18,671 bases of DNA from Phycisphaerales bacterium UBA1910 (GTDB taxonomy: Bacteria; Planctomycetota; Phycisphaerae; Phycisphaerales; UBA1924), in contig DDGE01000059.1 in assembly GCA_002337545.1 (NCBI GenBank), positions 12,601 through 31,271 of the forward strand. The letters are read 5' to 3'. Positions 7,798 to 15,592 of the stretch are shown piece by piece. Under the pieces are notes generated by a model. It was not told where the DNA came from. It made no database searches and saw only the letters and a program-made list of their open reading frames with translations. The first letter of the stretch is position 1; each line of letters begins with the position of its first letter. Position numbers and translations under genes: made by a program.

Positions 7798-9936
7798 ATG
7801 AAGAGCAGGATTATGCAATGCACGGCGCTCATCGCCGCGCTCGGTGCCCTTGTTGGGGCGAATGCCGAGGAGCAGACGAGCACCGATCTCCGTGACGGGA
7901 TGCGTCCCGTGGCAACCGACGGGGCGACGGTCCATCCCGTATCCGGCGAGAACAATCTCAACGCGTCTTTCCGGGCACGGGTTTCGAACGATCAGCGCAT
8001 TTCGTTGCCTCACCCGCCGTTTGACGAGATCCCCGAGATGCCCATGCCCGAGCCGCTTGCTCCGGGTGTGCTGCCAATGAACGACGGGCCGTCCACGATG
8101 ACCTTCCATGACGCGACGACCAATGAGACTTACGAGCTGGATGCTCGTCCATCATCGCGCGCCACCGGCGGGCAGAGTGCTGAGGGCGAATACCCTGGAT
8201 TCAACAACATCGTCGATACCTCGATCGAGAACACACGATCGTTCGGGAACATGTCCCTGGCGAGCGGGCTCGACTCGTGGCCTCGCTCGGGCAATGTCAA
8301 GCTTGTCATGCGTTTCACCGATGCAAGCGGGATCACGCGTTGGTTTGCCTGCTCTGGTTCGATGCAGGACCCCGGGGTTGTGCTCTGTGCGGCCCACTGC
8401 GTGTACGCACGCACCCCCAACGGCATCGTCATCAACGACTGGGCGGACCAGATCTATGTGTACCCGGGGTGGGATGGCGACAATAACAATGGCCCATTCG
8501 GGTTCCCCGACTCCGATGAAGTGATCGAAAACTTTGGTGCCGCGTACGGAACCGCATTCCTTGCTGGCACAAACTACATCAACAACGGTGACTTCGATTC
8601 GGACTGCGGGCTCATCCGCCTGACACGCGGGTCATCGCGGAATATCGGTGCCCTCACCGGTTACTTCGCGTGGGCATGGGGCGGCAGCTGCGCCACCATT
8701 CAGTCGCGAACATACCACAACTTCTCGTACCCATCAGAGAGCTGCCCCACCGCGGGTCTGCACAACGGGCGCGACATGTACTACTGGAACGGGACGATCG
8801 ATGATTGCCCCGGCAATCAGCTCCACCTGGACACGGGCGGGGGCAACTGCTTCGACACCGTCTGGGGTGGCATGTCGGGCTCGGGCATGTACTACATCGA
8901 TGGCGATAACCGGTATGTGCACGCCGTCTGTTCAAACTCGAACCGAACCACAAGCGGCAACTACGCGCGGCTTTGGGAAACCTTCGTCGATGACATGACG
9001 AACTTTGAGAACGACACCCGCGGCACCACGCTCGACATCGAGCCGCTCCGTTTCCGTGCTCGTGGATCGACCAGCGTCCTTCAGGGACAGGCGATGGACG
9101 ACTCGTGCGATGTCACCATGGTCAACGCGACAAACTTCAACCCCGCGAGCGACACATACACCATCCGCGTCTACCTCTCGACGAACAACAACATCTCGTC
9201 GTCGGATACGCTCCTGGCAACCTGGAACTACTCGGTTGATTTCGCGGCGATGCAAAACTTCAACTTCGTCGTTCCCGCGCCGATCATCCCGATCGATACG
9301 CCTCCGGGTGATTACTTCATCGGGATCGAGCTCGATTCGGGCACCGACGCGTGGTCGAGCAACAACGACACGGACACCTGGGACGCGCAGCCGATCACGG
9401 TCCTCGAAGCGTTCGCTGATCTCGACGCGACCCTTTGCGATGCGACATCGGGCACCTACTACCAGGGTGAAACGATTAATGTTCTCCACCGCACTTGGAA
9501 CTACGGCGATCGTCCCGCGGACGACACGCGTCTCGAGTTCCGTGCATCGACGAACACCATCATCTCAACCTTCGACACCTTTATGGAAGAGCGGTTCTAC
9601 GGCACCGTGAATATCAACGATGATGTGTATGTGAACTCGTTCGTCCAGATCCCTTCAGATCTCTCGCCGGGCACCTACTACATCGGTACGATCGTCGAAA
9701 CCTCGGACAATGAGTCCTCGACCGCGAACAACTCGATCGCGGACACGAACACGATCACCGTGATCGAGTGTGTCCCCGATCTCACGGGCGATGGTCAGGT
9801 CAACTTCTTCGATGTGTCCGCATTCCTCAGCGCGTACAACGCGATGGATCCGATCGCGGACTTCAACAACGATGGGATCTTCAACTTCTTTGATGTGTCC
9901 GCATTCCTCAATGCGTACAACGCTGGATGTCCATAA
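7798..9936 (+). CDS. Exported trypsin/V8-like serine protease with CARDB-like domains and GC-type dockerin
   Basis: 712 residues; ATG with GAGAGGA 7 bases upstream. Signal peptide at residues 1-23 (MKSR, hydrophobic stretch, cleavage after GANA). Residues ~24-140 may be a propeptide. The protease domain spans ~150-400 with a complete chymotrypsin-fold triad: His200 in LCAAHC, Asp269 in DCGLIRL and Ser360 in GGMSGSG. The GxSGS context resembles glutamyl-endopeptidase (V8) and related bacterial proteases. The domain has many Cys residues, suggesting disulfides. Two beta-sandwich repeats follow (~415-540 and ~545-655), each with a PxGxYxIG(I/T) motif typical of CARDB-like adhesive domains. The dockerin is residues 658-712 (CVPDLTGDG to NAGCP). 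Inferred: a surface-held extracellular protease; specificity cannot be read from the sequence. It has its own terminator. Confidence 0.88.
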   Translation: MKSRIMQCTALIAALGALVGANAEEQTSTDLRDGMRPVATDGATVHPVSGENNLNASFRARVSNDQRISLPHPPFDEIPEMPMPEPLAPGVLPMNDGPSTMTFHDATTNETYELDARPSSRATGGQSAEGEYPGFNNIVDTSIENTRSFGNMSLASGLDSWPRSGNVKLVMRFTDASGITRWFACSGSMQDPGVVLCAAHCVYARTPNGIVINDWADQIYVYPGWDGDNNNGPFGFPDSDEVIENFGAAYGTAFLAGTNYINNGDFDSDCGLIRLTRGSSRNIGALTGYFAWAWGGSCATIQSRTYHNFSYPSESCPTAGLHNGRDMYYWNGTIDDCPGNQLHLDTGGGNCFDTVWGGMSGSGMYYIDGDNRYVHAVCSNSNRTTSGNYARLWETFVDDMTNFENDTRGTTLDIEPLRFRARGSTSVLQGQAMDDSCDVTMVNATNFNPASDTYTIRVYLSTNNNISSSDTLLATWNYSVDFAAMQNFNFVVPAPIIPIDTPPGDYFIGIELDSGTDAWSSNNDTDTWDAQPITVLEAFADLDATLCDATSGTYYQGETINVLHRTWNYGDRPADDTRLEFRASTNTIISTFDTFMEERFYGTVNINDDVYVNSFVQIPSDLSPGTYYIGTIVETSDNESSTANNSIADTNTITVIECVPDLTGDGQVNFFDVSAFLSAYNAMDPIADFNNDGIFNFFDVSAFLNAYNAGCP

Positions 9937-9968
9937 TCGTCATCTGAACACTGCGTCACATAGTGCAG

Positions 9969-9994
9969 CCGGGCCCTTCGGGGCCCGGTTTTTT
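9969..9994 (+). terminator. Rho-independent terminator with TTCG tetraloop
   Basis: Stem CCGGGCCC with GGGCCCGG closed by a TTCG loop, then six Ts; 33 bases past the protease stop codon. A textbook strong terminator. Confidence 0.95.
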
Positions 9995-10006
9995 CGTGTG
10001 TAGATG

Positions 10007-10034
10007 TTGGAAAATGCCCCATAATCAGTACACT
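10007..10034 (+). promoter_or_regulatory. Possible sigma70-like promoter
   Basis: TTGGAA (10007-10012), 16 bases, then TACACT (10029-10034), placed just after the upstream terminator and 43 bases before the metalloprotease ATG. Match to consensus is moderate; prediction by eye. Confidence 0.3.
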
Positions 10035-10077
10035 ACATGACCACGAACACCATTCTTTATATTGAGGACCCCACAAC

Positions 10078-11934
10078 ATGATCCGGAATGCCACAGCGCC
10101 ATACGCGTTGGTCGCCGTCTGCGCATTTGCGTGCAGCGCCCACGCACAGCACACGACCGAGCTCTCGCCCTTGTTCGAAACGAACGCCCCAACCCTGATT
10201 TCGATCGATGGTCGACTGGTTGAGTTCAGCCCGCTGCACACAACGACCCACGAGCAGGTCAACGCGATCAGCGTGCGCGGGCGCGTGGGCGATCAGGGTT
10301 CGTTCGTGCTCGCGCGCGGTCCGGTCGGGGTCGAGGGCAACGCGTGGATCAACGATCGTGCCTACACGATCCGAGGCACCCACAATGGTGAACTCCGGGT
10401 CACTCGCTTCCACCATCACGACCGCGCATGCGCCGGTGCGTTGATCCCCGAAAACGGGAACGCCTCGCCCAACCCGCAGACGCAGGGCTCGTCGTTCGAA
10501 ACGGCTCGGGGCGGCGATGATCCCTTGAGCACGCGCATCCTCATTGTGTACGACCAGCTCGCGGAGAACGATGTCTCCGATATGCTCGCGTTCGCGGCAG
10601 CGATCGTGGAATCCGCGAACACGAGTTACGACAACTCTGATATCAGCACAATGGGCCTCGAGCTCGCGGGGATTCATAAGATCGAGAATCGCCCCGACGG
10701 CAACTCGGGCGTGATTCTCCGGCAGCTCACAAACCAGCACGACCTCACTTTCGATTCGATCCATCGGGTGCGGGATGCGCTCGACGCGGACATCGTTGCA
10801 CACCTGACGGAGCTCAACGATGCGTGCGGACGCGGGTGGCTGAGCCCGAACAACGGCAGCTACATGTTCACCACAACCGATGTTGATTGTGCGTTGGGGA
10901 ACCTGAGCTTTGCGCACGAGGTCGGGCACAACCAAGGGTGCACGCACGACCCGGACAACGCGGGCGGCGCGTATGTTGAGTACGGGTACGGGCATCGGTG
11001 GGACTCAAACCGGTACAGATCCGTCATGGCGTACTCGCCGGGCTCTCGCCTTATGTACTTCTCCAACCCTGATGTCACACACAACGGGTTCCCCACGGGG
11101 ATCGCGAACCAGCGCGACAACGCGCGTGTGCTCGAGCTCACGCAGAACACCATGGCAAACCATCGCGTGGGCGATGGCACGGGTCCCGATTGCGATCACA
11201 ACGCGCTCCCCGACGACTATGAGATTGCGCTGGACCCGTCGCTCGACCTCGATCGCAACGGCGAACTCGATGCCTGCCAGATCCTCGCCAACCCTGCGCT
11301 CGATTGCGACGCGGACGGCACACTCGATACGCAGCAGGTGCTCCCGCGCGTCGGGCACATCCTCGGGATCGCCACCGAGTTCGGAGGCGGGATTGAACCC
11401 GAGTTCAATGCCGACACGCTCCTGCCCGAGGCGAGCGGCGATGTCGTCGTGCGTATCAATGCGAACGGGGATCTGGGCACCACGAACGAATACCTCGCGC
11501 TCGTCTTCAATAACGGGGCATACATCCGTGATGTGTTCACGGGTTCTGGTTCCGATTGCGAAGTAACGGGGCTCACGACGAGCTTCATCGTGAGTGACGA
11601 ACTGTTCAACTCGATGAACGAAGAGGGGATCTCGCTTCGCGTGGTGCCGACGCTCGATGTCGATCTGGGTGTTTGCGCCTATATGCACCTCGATGTATCG
11701 TTCGAGTATCACACACCGAACATCGAACTCGATGCGAACGGGGACGGTGTCATCGACTCGTGCGCCTGCCCTGGAGATCTCAACGGCGACGGCGAACTCA
11801 ACTTCTTTGATGTCGCGGATTACATCGCGGCCTATCAGAGCATGAACCCGGTCGCGGACTTCAACGGCGACGGGCAGTTCAACTTCTTCGATGTCACCCA
11901 GTTCATCGTCGCCTTCAATGAGGGATGCCCGTAA
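10078..11934 (+). CDS. Exported reprolysin-like zinc metalloprotease with calcium-loop repeats and GC-type dockerin
   Basis: 618 residues; ATG with GAGGA (10064-10068). Signal peptide at residues 1-23, ending AHA before Q. Residues ~24-145 look like a propeptide; Cys118 (ACAGA) could act as a cysteine switch, which is speculation. The catalytic domain (~150-360) has the metzincin zinc site HEVGHNQGCTHD with ligands His280, His284 and His290 and catalytic Glu281, and a Met-turn SVMAYS at Met317, which fits the M12B/reprolysin-type group. After it come short Asp-rich loops (DCDHNALPDDYE, DLDRNGELDACQ, DCDADGTLDTQQ) like thrombospondin type-3 calcium loops, then a ~170-residue beta-rich region of unknown type. 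The dockerin is residues 564-618 and is the most diverged second half among the set (FFDVTQFIVAFNEGCP). Inferred: a surface-held protease next to the serine protease, both perhaps degrading external protein. Confidence 0.87.
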   Translation: MIRNATAPYALVAVCAFACSAHAQHTTELSPLFETNAPTLISIDGRLVEFSPLHTTTHEQVNAISVRGRVGDQGSFVLARGPVGVEGNAWINDRAYTIRGTHNGELRVTRFHHHDRACAGALIPENGNASPNPQTQGSSFETARGGDDPLSTRILIVYDQLAENDVSDMLAFAAAIVESANTSYDNSDISTMGLELAGIHKIENRPDGNSGVILRQLTNQHDLTFDSIHRVRDALDADIVAHLTELNDACGRGWLSPNNGSYMFTTTDVDCALGNLSFAHEVGHNQGCTHDPDNAGGAYVEYGYGHRWDSNRYRSVMAYSPGSRLMYFSNPDVTHNGFPTGIANQRDNARVLELTQNTMANHRVGDGTGPDCDHNALPDDYEIALDPSLDLDRNGELDACQILANPALDCDADGTLDTQQVLPRVGHILGIATEFGGGIEPEFNADTLLPEASGDVVVRINANGDLGTTNEYLALVFNNGAYIRDVFTGSGSDCEVTGLTTSFIVSDELFNSMNEEGISLRVVPTLDVDLGVCAYMHLDVSFEYHTPNIELDANGDGVIDSCACPGDLNGDGELNFFDVADYIAAYQSMNPVADFNGDGQFNFFDVTQFIVAFNEGCP

Positions 11935-11963
11935 CAGCCCGGCAGAAACCATTTTCAAACACG

Positions 11964-11989
11964 AACCGGGCTCGAACGCTCGGTTTTTT
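11964..11989 (+). terminator. Rho-independent terminator
   Basis: Stem AACCGGGC with GCTCGGTT (one G-U pair), loop TCGAAC, followed by a T-run, 29 bases past the metalloprotease stop. Confidence 0.85.
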
Positions 11990-12010
11990 CTGTGCCACTC
12001 TTCCGATCCG

Positions 12011-12019
12011 TGGTACGCT
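12011..12019 (+). promoter_or_regulatory. Possible extended -10 promoter element
   Basis: TGGTACGCT fits TGnTAnnnT and ends 21 bases before the ATG at 12041, which would give a very short leader containing only the ribosome site. No clear -35 box. It is similar to the element before bamA (TGGTATGGT). Confidence 0.35.
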
Positions 12020-12040
12020 TATCTCAGAGAGAGGTACATC

Positions 12041-13138
12041 ATGCAGAATCGCTCAATGATCGTCCCCGCGTGCGCGGGGCTTGCCATCGCCACAACACTT
12101 GGATTCGCCGGGGCCGGGCCGGTGATTCATGAATCGGGCTGGTCGCTCGAATCCAACTTCCCGTTCACCAACCCGATGTCCGCGTTGATCAACCCTGACG
12201 ATGGCTTCATCTATCTGGGAATCCGCTCGGGCGATCTCTATCGCGCTGATTCGATCGGGAACACCGAGGTGCTCCTGCAGACGGACGATATCGCGGGGAT
12301 CTCGCACGATCCGAGCACTGGGGCGTTGTTCTTTTCGGAAGACTTCCCGGGCAACATCATGCGCGTCGATCTCAACTCCGACGGCACGGCCACCGAGACG
12401 ACATGGGTCTCCGGGTTCCACTCGGGCGATGATGACCCCGTCGGGATCACGCCTGTTCCATTGGATTACTCGGGCACCCTGCTGACGCCGGGCATGATGG
12501 TTTCGACGGATCGTGGCTTCAATGGAGCCAATGATATCTGGACCTGGTCCCCCACGGTTGCCCAGGATGAGATCCAGATCCGCGACGACAACGGCACGCT
12601 CATCGACACGGTGGATATTGCTGTTCAGGGCTCAACGATCGCGATGGCTGATCGCGGTGGCGGGATCAAACTCCTCGCGGATGACGCATCGGTTTCCACC
12701 CTGAGCACGACGGGTGCAACCTTCACCGAGGCGCAGGGGATCGTGTTCGATACACGCTCGATGGATCTGCTCGTCATCGATGCGGATCACGACGCGGTGT
12801 ATCGGGTGAGCCCCTCCGGCGAGGCCTCCCTGATGTTCAGCGGACTGGGGATCTCCACCACGAACTGGGGCGGGATCAACATCGACGACGATGGCACAAC
12901 CCAACGCATCGTGATTTCATCGGTTGATAACGACCGGGTGTATGTGTTCTCCATCACACCGCCGTGTTCGGATGCGGATCTTGCGGGTCCCTTCGGGCAG
13001 CTGGATTTCTTCGATGTATCCGCTTTTCTCAGCGCCTACAACGCGCAGGAACCGGAAGCCGACTTCAACAACGACGGTATATTCAACTTCTTTGATGTCT
13101 CCGCCTTCCTTTCCGTTTTCAACGCCGGGTGCCCCTGA
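12041..13138 (+). CDS. Exported beta-propeller-like protein with GC-type dockerin
   Basis: 365 residues from the ATG at 12041, preceded by GAGAGAGG (12027-12034). The frame extends upstream to 11891, but that would overlap the previous gene and its terminator. Signal peptide at residues 1-25 (MQNRS, then hydrophobic to GFAGA). The body (~30-305) has repeated strand pairs such as DGFIYLGIRSGDLYRAD, TGALFFSEDFPGNIMRVDL and DLLVIDADHDAVYRV, the pattern of an NHL/SMP-30-like beta-propeller. No catalytic residues are identifiable, so it may be a binding protein or a lactonase-like enzyme. The dockerin is residues 309-365; its first calcium loop is altered (ADLAGPFGQLDFFD in place of DLxGDGxxxFFD), while the second is intact. 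Own terminator downstream. Function unknown beyond export and tagging. Confidence 0.78.
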   Translation: MQNRSMIVPACAGLAIATTLGFAGAGPVIHESGWSLESNFPFTNPMSALINPDDGFIYLGIRSGDLYRADSIGNTEVLLQTDDIAGISHDPSTGALFFSEDFPGNIMRVDLNSDGTATETTWVSGFHSGDDDPVGITPVPLDYSGTLLTPGMMVSTDRGFNGANDIWTWSPTVAQDEIQIRDDNGTLIDTVDIAVQGSTIAMADRGGGIKLLADDASVSTLSTTGATFTEAQGIVFDTRSMDLLVIDADHDAVYRVSPSGEASLMFSGLGISTTNWGGINIDDDGTTQRIVISSVDNDRVYVFSITPPCSDADLAGPFGQLDFFDVSAFLSAYNAQEPEADFNNDGIFNFFDVSAFLSVFNAGCP

Positions 13139-13163
13139 ATACACAACGATCAACTGACACGAA

Positions 13164-13195
13164 AAAGCCCCGGCCAGCTGGCCGGGGCTTTGTTT
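13164..13195. terminator. Bidirectional Rho-independent terminator
   Basis: Perfect 28-base palindrome: AAAGCCCCGGCC, AGCT, GGCCGGGGCTTT. T-rich tracts lie on both sides (GTTTT on +, five Ts on -). It sits between the convergent ends of the beta-propeller gene and transketolase and can end both transcripts. Confidence 0.95.
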
Positions 13196-13217
13196 TCGTA
13201 ACGAAGGACGAAAGAAA

Positions 13218-15188
13218 TCAGACAGGGACGCCGAGCAGTTCCATCACGCGGTTGACGATGTCCTGCGCGGTCAGGCCGCACATCTGGAGCATCTCGTCGG
13301 GGGTGCGTGCGCTCTTGGGGATGCGTGTGACATGCATCTGCGCGAGTTCGAAGCCGTCGCCGGATTCCATGAGCGCGTCTGCGATAGCGCTGCCGAGTCC
13401 GCCGCCGTAGTTGTCCTCGAGCGAGATGACGAACCCGCCGTTCTGCGCGACGATGTCGAGCAGCTTGTCGGAGTCGAAGGGGATCGAGTACATGTCGAGA
13501 AGCGTGGCACTCACGCCGGCCTTATCGAGGAGCTCGACCGCCTTGTTGCCCTCGTGGACCATGATGCCCGACGCGGCGAGGACGATATCGCGACCCTGCG
13601 CGAGCGTCTCGAAGCCGCCGAGGTTAAAGACATGATCGTCGGAGTAGAGCAGCTCGGTGTCGGCGCGGATGGTCCGCATGTAACACATCGATTCGTACTC
13701 GGCCATGACACCCGTGAGTGCGTACGCCGCGTAAGCATCGGCGGGCTGGAGCACATAGCACCCAGGGTTGCCGTGGTGATCGGTCATTGTCGAGAACGAA
13801 CGGAACCAGGCGACATCGGGGAGCGACATCTGCGAGGGGCCGTCGGACGCGAGGGTGATCCCGGAGTGCGAACCCACGAGCTTGAGGTTCGCGCCTGAGT
13901 TCATGCCCATCTCGATCTGGTCGTAGGCGCGGTTCATGAACTTCGCGAAGGTCGAACAGAACGGGATCTTGCCGGCGGCGCTCATGCCGACGCCAACTGA
14001 GACCATGTTCTGTTCCGCGATCTTGCATTCCACGAATCGATCAGCGAGCACGGCGTCCTTGGCGAAGGTTTCCGCGAAAGTGGAGTTGCTGACATCCGCG
14101 TCGAGGACGACGACATCGGGGTTGATGTGCCCCAGTGCCCGCAGCGCGACGCCGTAGGCCTTGCGTGTCGCGAACTTGCCGGACTGGAGGACATGCTCCA
14201 TGTCCATGTCGCGCATCGCCTCGCTCAGGGGCGGGAGTTCTGTGTCGTTCTCCGCCTTCGCGGGTGCTTCCGCGGGCGGTTGGATCGTGAACTCATCCGT
14301 GCCGGAGAGCGAGCTGGTCAGTTCGATCCGGCGTTCACCGAGCTCGTTGACCGCTTTCTGCAGCGCATCGCCCGTTGCGGGTTTGCCGTGCCAGCCGCCG
14401 CCCTGCATCGAAGGTGCGCCCCACCCCTTGACGGTGCGTGCGACAATCGCGACCGGCTTCTGATTCTCGTCGTTGGAGATCGCGATGAACCGATCGAGCG
14501 CATCCTTGATCTGATCGGGAGCGTGCCCGTCGATGTCGATAACCTCGAACCCGAACGCCTGGAGCTTGTGCACCATGACCTCGGGGCCCTGCTGACCCGA
14601 AACACGATCTGCCTGGCCATAATCGTTGCAGTTGAAGATCGTGCAGACATTTGAGAGCTGATGATCGATGATGAAGTCGAGGGCTTCGAAGACCTGCCCC
14701 TCGCGGGATTCGCCGTCACCGACGAGGCAGTACACACGACGATCATTGCCATCGATCCGTGCCGCCTTCGCAACACCCGCGGCCGCACTCAGACCCTGAC
14801 CGAGCGAGCCGGTCGCTGCGTCGAAGAAGTCAACGCCTTCCATCGGGTTGGGGTGCCCGTCGAGGACGGAGTGCCAATCCCGCAGACCGCTGAGGTCGTC
14901 TGTCGTGAGTTTGCGACGATCGCCTTCCTTGCCGACCACCACACCAAGGGTTGCCATCGCGGCGTAGACAGCCGGGACGGCGTGCCCCTCACTGAGGACA
15001 AGTCGATCTGAGCTGGGATAGCTCGGGTAATCTGGGCTCCAACGCATTGCGGAGAACATCAACGAGGTGACAATATGCGAGATACTCATCGCGCTGGTCG
15101 GGTGACCCGAACCCGATGCGGCCGTCATCTCCAGAGAGAGCCGGCAGAGCTCGATCGCTTGTGCGTGTACCGCTGCTTCATATGACAT
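13218..15188 (-). CDS. tkt: Transketolase
   Basis: 656 residues, normal for the family. The ATG at 15188 is chosen because AGAAGGA lies upstream at correct spacing and the family N-terminus (CRLSLEMTAASGSGHP) begins ~15 residues in; the frame continues upstream to 15434 without such signals. Known: thiamine-diphosphate enzyme moving two-carbon ketol units between sugar phosphates in the non-oxidative pentose phosphate pathway, in the cytoplasm. Visible: His29 in SGSGHP, LSEGHAVPA (65-73), the thiamine-diphosphate/Mg motif GDGESREGQ (157-165) with FNCND further on, and catalytic Glu392 in CKIAEQNMVS, followed by PFCSTFAKFMNRAYDQI. The second half resembles animal transketolase (CxIAEQNMVS, PFCSTFA, SH-G---DGPSQM) more than E. 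coli TktA. It is divergent from dnaN and has a long structured leader. Confidence 0.95.
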   Translation of the reverse strand: MSYEAAVHAQAIELCRLSLEMTAASGSGHPTSAMSISHIVTSLMFSAMRWSPDYPSYPSSDRLVLSEGHAVPAVYAAMATLGVVVGKEGDRRKLTTDDLSGLRDWHSVLDGHPNPMEGVDFFDAATGSLGQGLSAAAGVAKAARIDGNDRRVYCLVGDGESREGQVFEALDFIIDHQLSNVCTIFNCNDYGQADRVSGQQGPEVMVHKLQAFGFEVIDIDGHAPDQIKDALDRFIAISNDENQKPVAIVARTVKGWGAPSMQGGGWHGKPATGDALQKAVNELGERRIELTSSLSGTDEFTIQPPAEAPAKAENDTELPPLSEAMRDMDMEHVLQSGKFATRKAYGVALRALGHINPDVVVLDADVSNSTFAETFAKDAVLADRFVECKIAEQNMVSVGVGMSAAGKIPFCSTFAKFMNRAYDQIEMGMNSGANLKLVGSHSGITLASDGPSQMSLPDVAWFRSFSTMTDHHGNPGCYVLQPADAYAAYALTGVMAEYESMCYMRTIRADTELLYSDDHVFNLGGFETLAQGRDIVLAASGIMVHEGNKAVELLDKAGVSATLLDMYSIPFDSDKLLDIVAQNGGFVISLEDNYGGGLGSAIADALMESGDGFELAQMHVTRIPKSARTPDEMLQMCGLTAQDIVNRVMELLGVPV

Positions 15189-15230
15189 GAATATGATCCT
15201 TCTTCTGATCGCGTCGCGCTTTCCGAGTGC

Positions 15231-15349
15231 CCAAAAACGAAGAACGCCGCGTCTGGTTTCCTTGATACCCCGACGCCTCGTCACGAGGATCAGGGGGTCC
15301 CAGAGCACGGCGTCGCGTACATTCCTAGCTGTGTGGGCACATCCTAGGA
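15231..15349 (-). promoter_or_regulatory. Branched attenuator-like structure in the transketolase leader
   Basis: Read on the - strand, nested arms pair as follows: CGGCGT (15308-15313) with ACGCCG (15244-15249) outside; GGGGT (15294-15298) with ACCCC (15267-15271) in the middle; CGAGG with CCTCG (15276-15288) at the tip. On the - strand the outer stem is followed at once by TCTTCGTTTTT, a terminator-like tail, about 45 bases before the transketolase ATG. Upstream is a further hairpin, TCCTAG/CTAGGA (15323-15349), with an inner GTG/CAC pair. The arrangement suits transcription attenuation; no thiamine-diphosphate riboswitch signature was seen. Confidence 0.4.
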
Positions 15350-15402
15350 GCCCCGCCTGACGCCTGCATACCCAGAGCGTGTGAAAGTGATTCAAATTAC
15401 GG

Positions 15403-15592
15403 TGTGGCCCGCCATTTGCAGGCAGGCTATCCACACCTTGATCCAGTCATCCACAAAGCATCCCCACACCATTCACACTGGGAGCCACATCAAGCATCGA
15501 GTGGCGGAGGTGGTAGACTGGGTAAACCACAATCCAAGCGATTTTTCCCGACTCGAACCACAAGGTATTGCGATCTGCATCCTCTTTCCACA
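15403..15592. other. Candidate replication origin: cluster of DnaA-box-like sites upstream of dnaN
   Basis: In the 496-bp gap between transketolase and dnaN, CCACA occurs seven times on the + strand (15431, 15451, 15464, 15485, 15527, 15558, 15588). Two lie in near-consensus DnaA boxes one base from TTATCCACA: CTATCCACA (15427-15435) and TCATCCACA (15447-15455), exactly 20 bases apart. Weaker versions are CCATTCACA (15469), TAAACCACA (15523) and CTTTCCACA (15584). A TGTGG at 15403 gives one site on the other strand. Origins often lie beside dnaN, and gene direction diverges here. No dnaA gene is in the window and no strong AT-rich unwinding tract is obvious, so this may instead be DnaA-controlled regulation of dnaN. 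Confidence 0.45.
15511..15519 (+). promoter_or_regulatory. Possible extended -10 element upstream of dnaN
   Basis: TGGTAGACT fits TGnTAnnnT and lies within the DnaA-box-like cluster, about 165 bases before the dnaN start. If real, DnaA binding would affect it directly. No clear -35 box. Confidence 0.25.

Noticed and set aside
11891..12040. Upstream extension of the beta-propeller gene
   Set aside because: It would overlap the metalloprotease gene and translate through a terminator; the ATG at 12041 has a strong ribosome site and a signal peptide.
15189..15420. Thiamine-diphosphate riboswitch in the transketolase leader
   Set aside because: The conserved CTGAGA core and its partner segment could not be found on the - strand.
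15189..15434. Upstream extension of transketolase (82 codons)
   Set aside because: Arg-rich, unlike any transketolase N-terminus, and covering the structured leader; the ATG at 15188 has the ribosome site.
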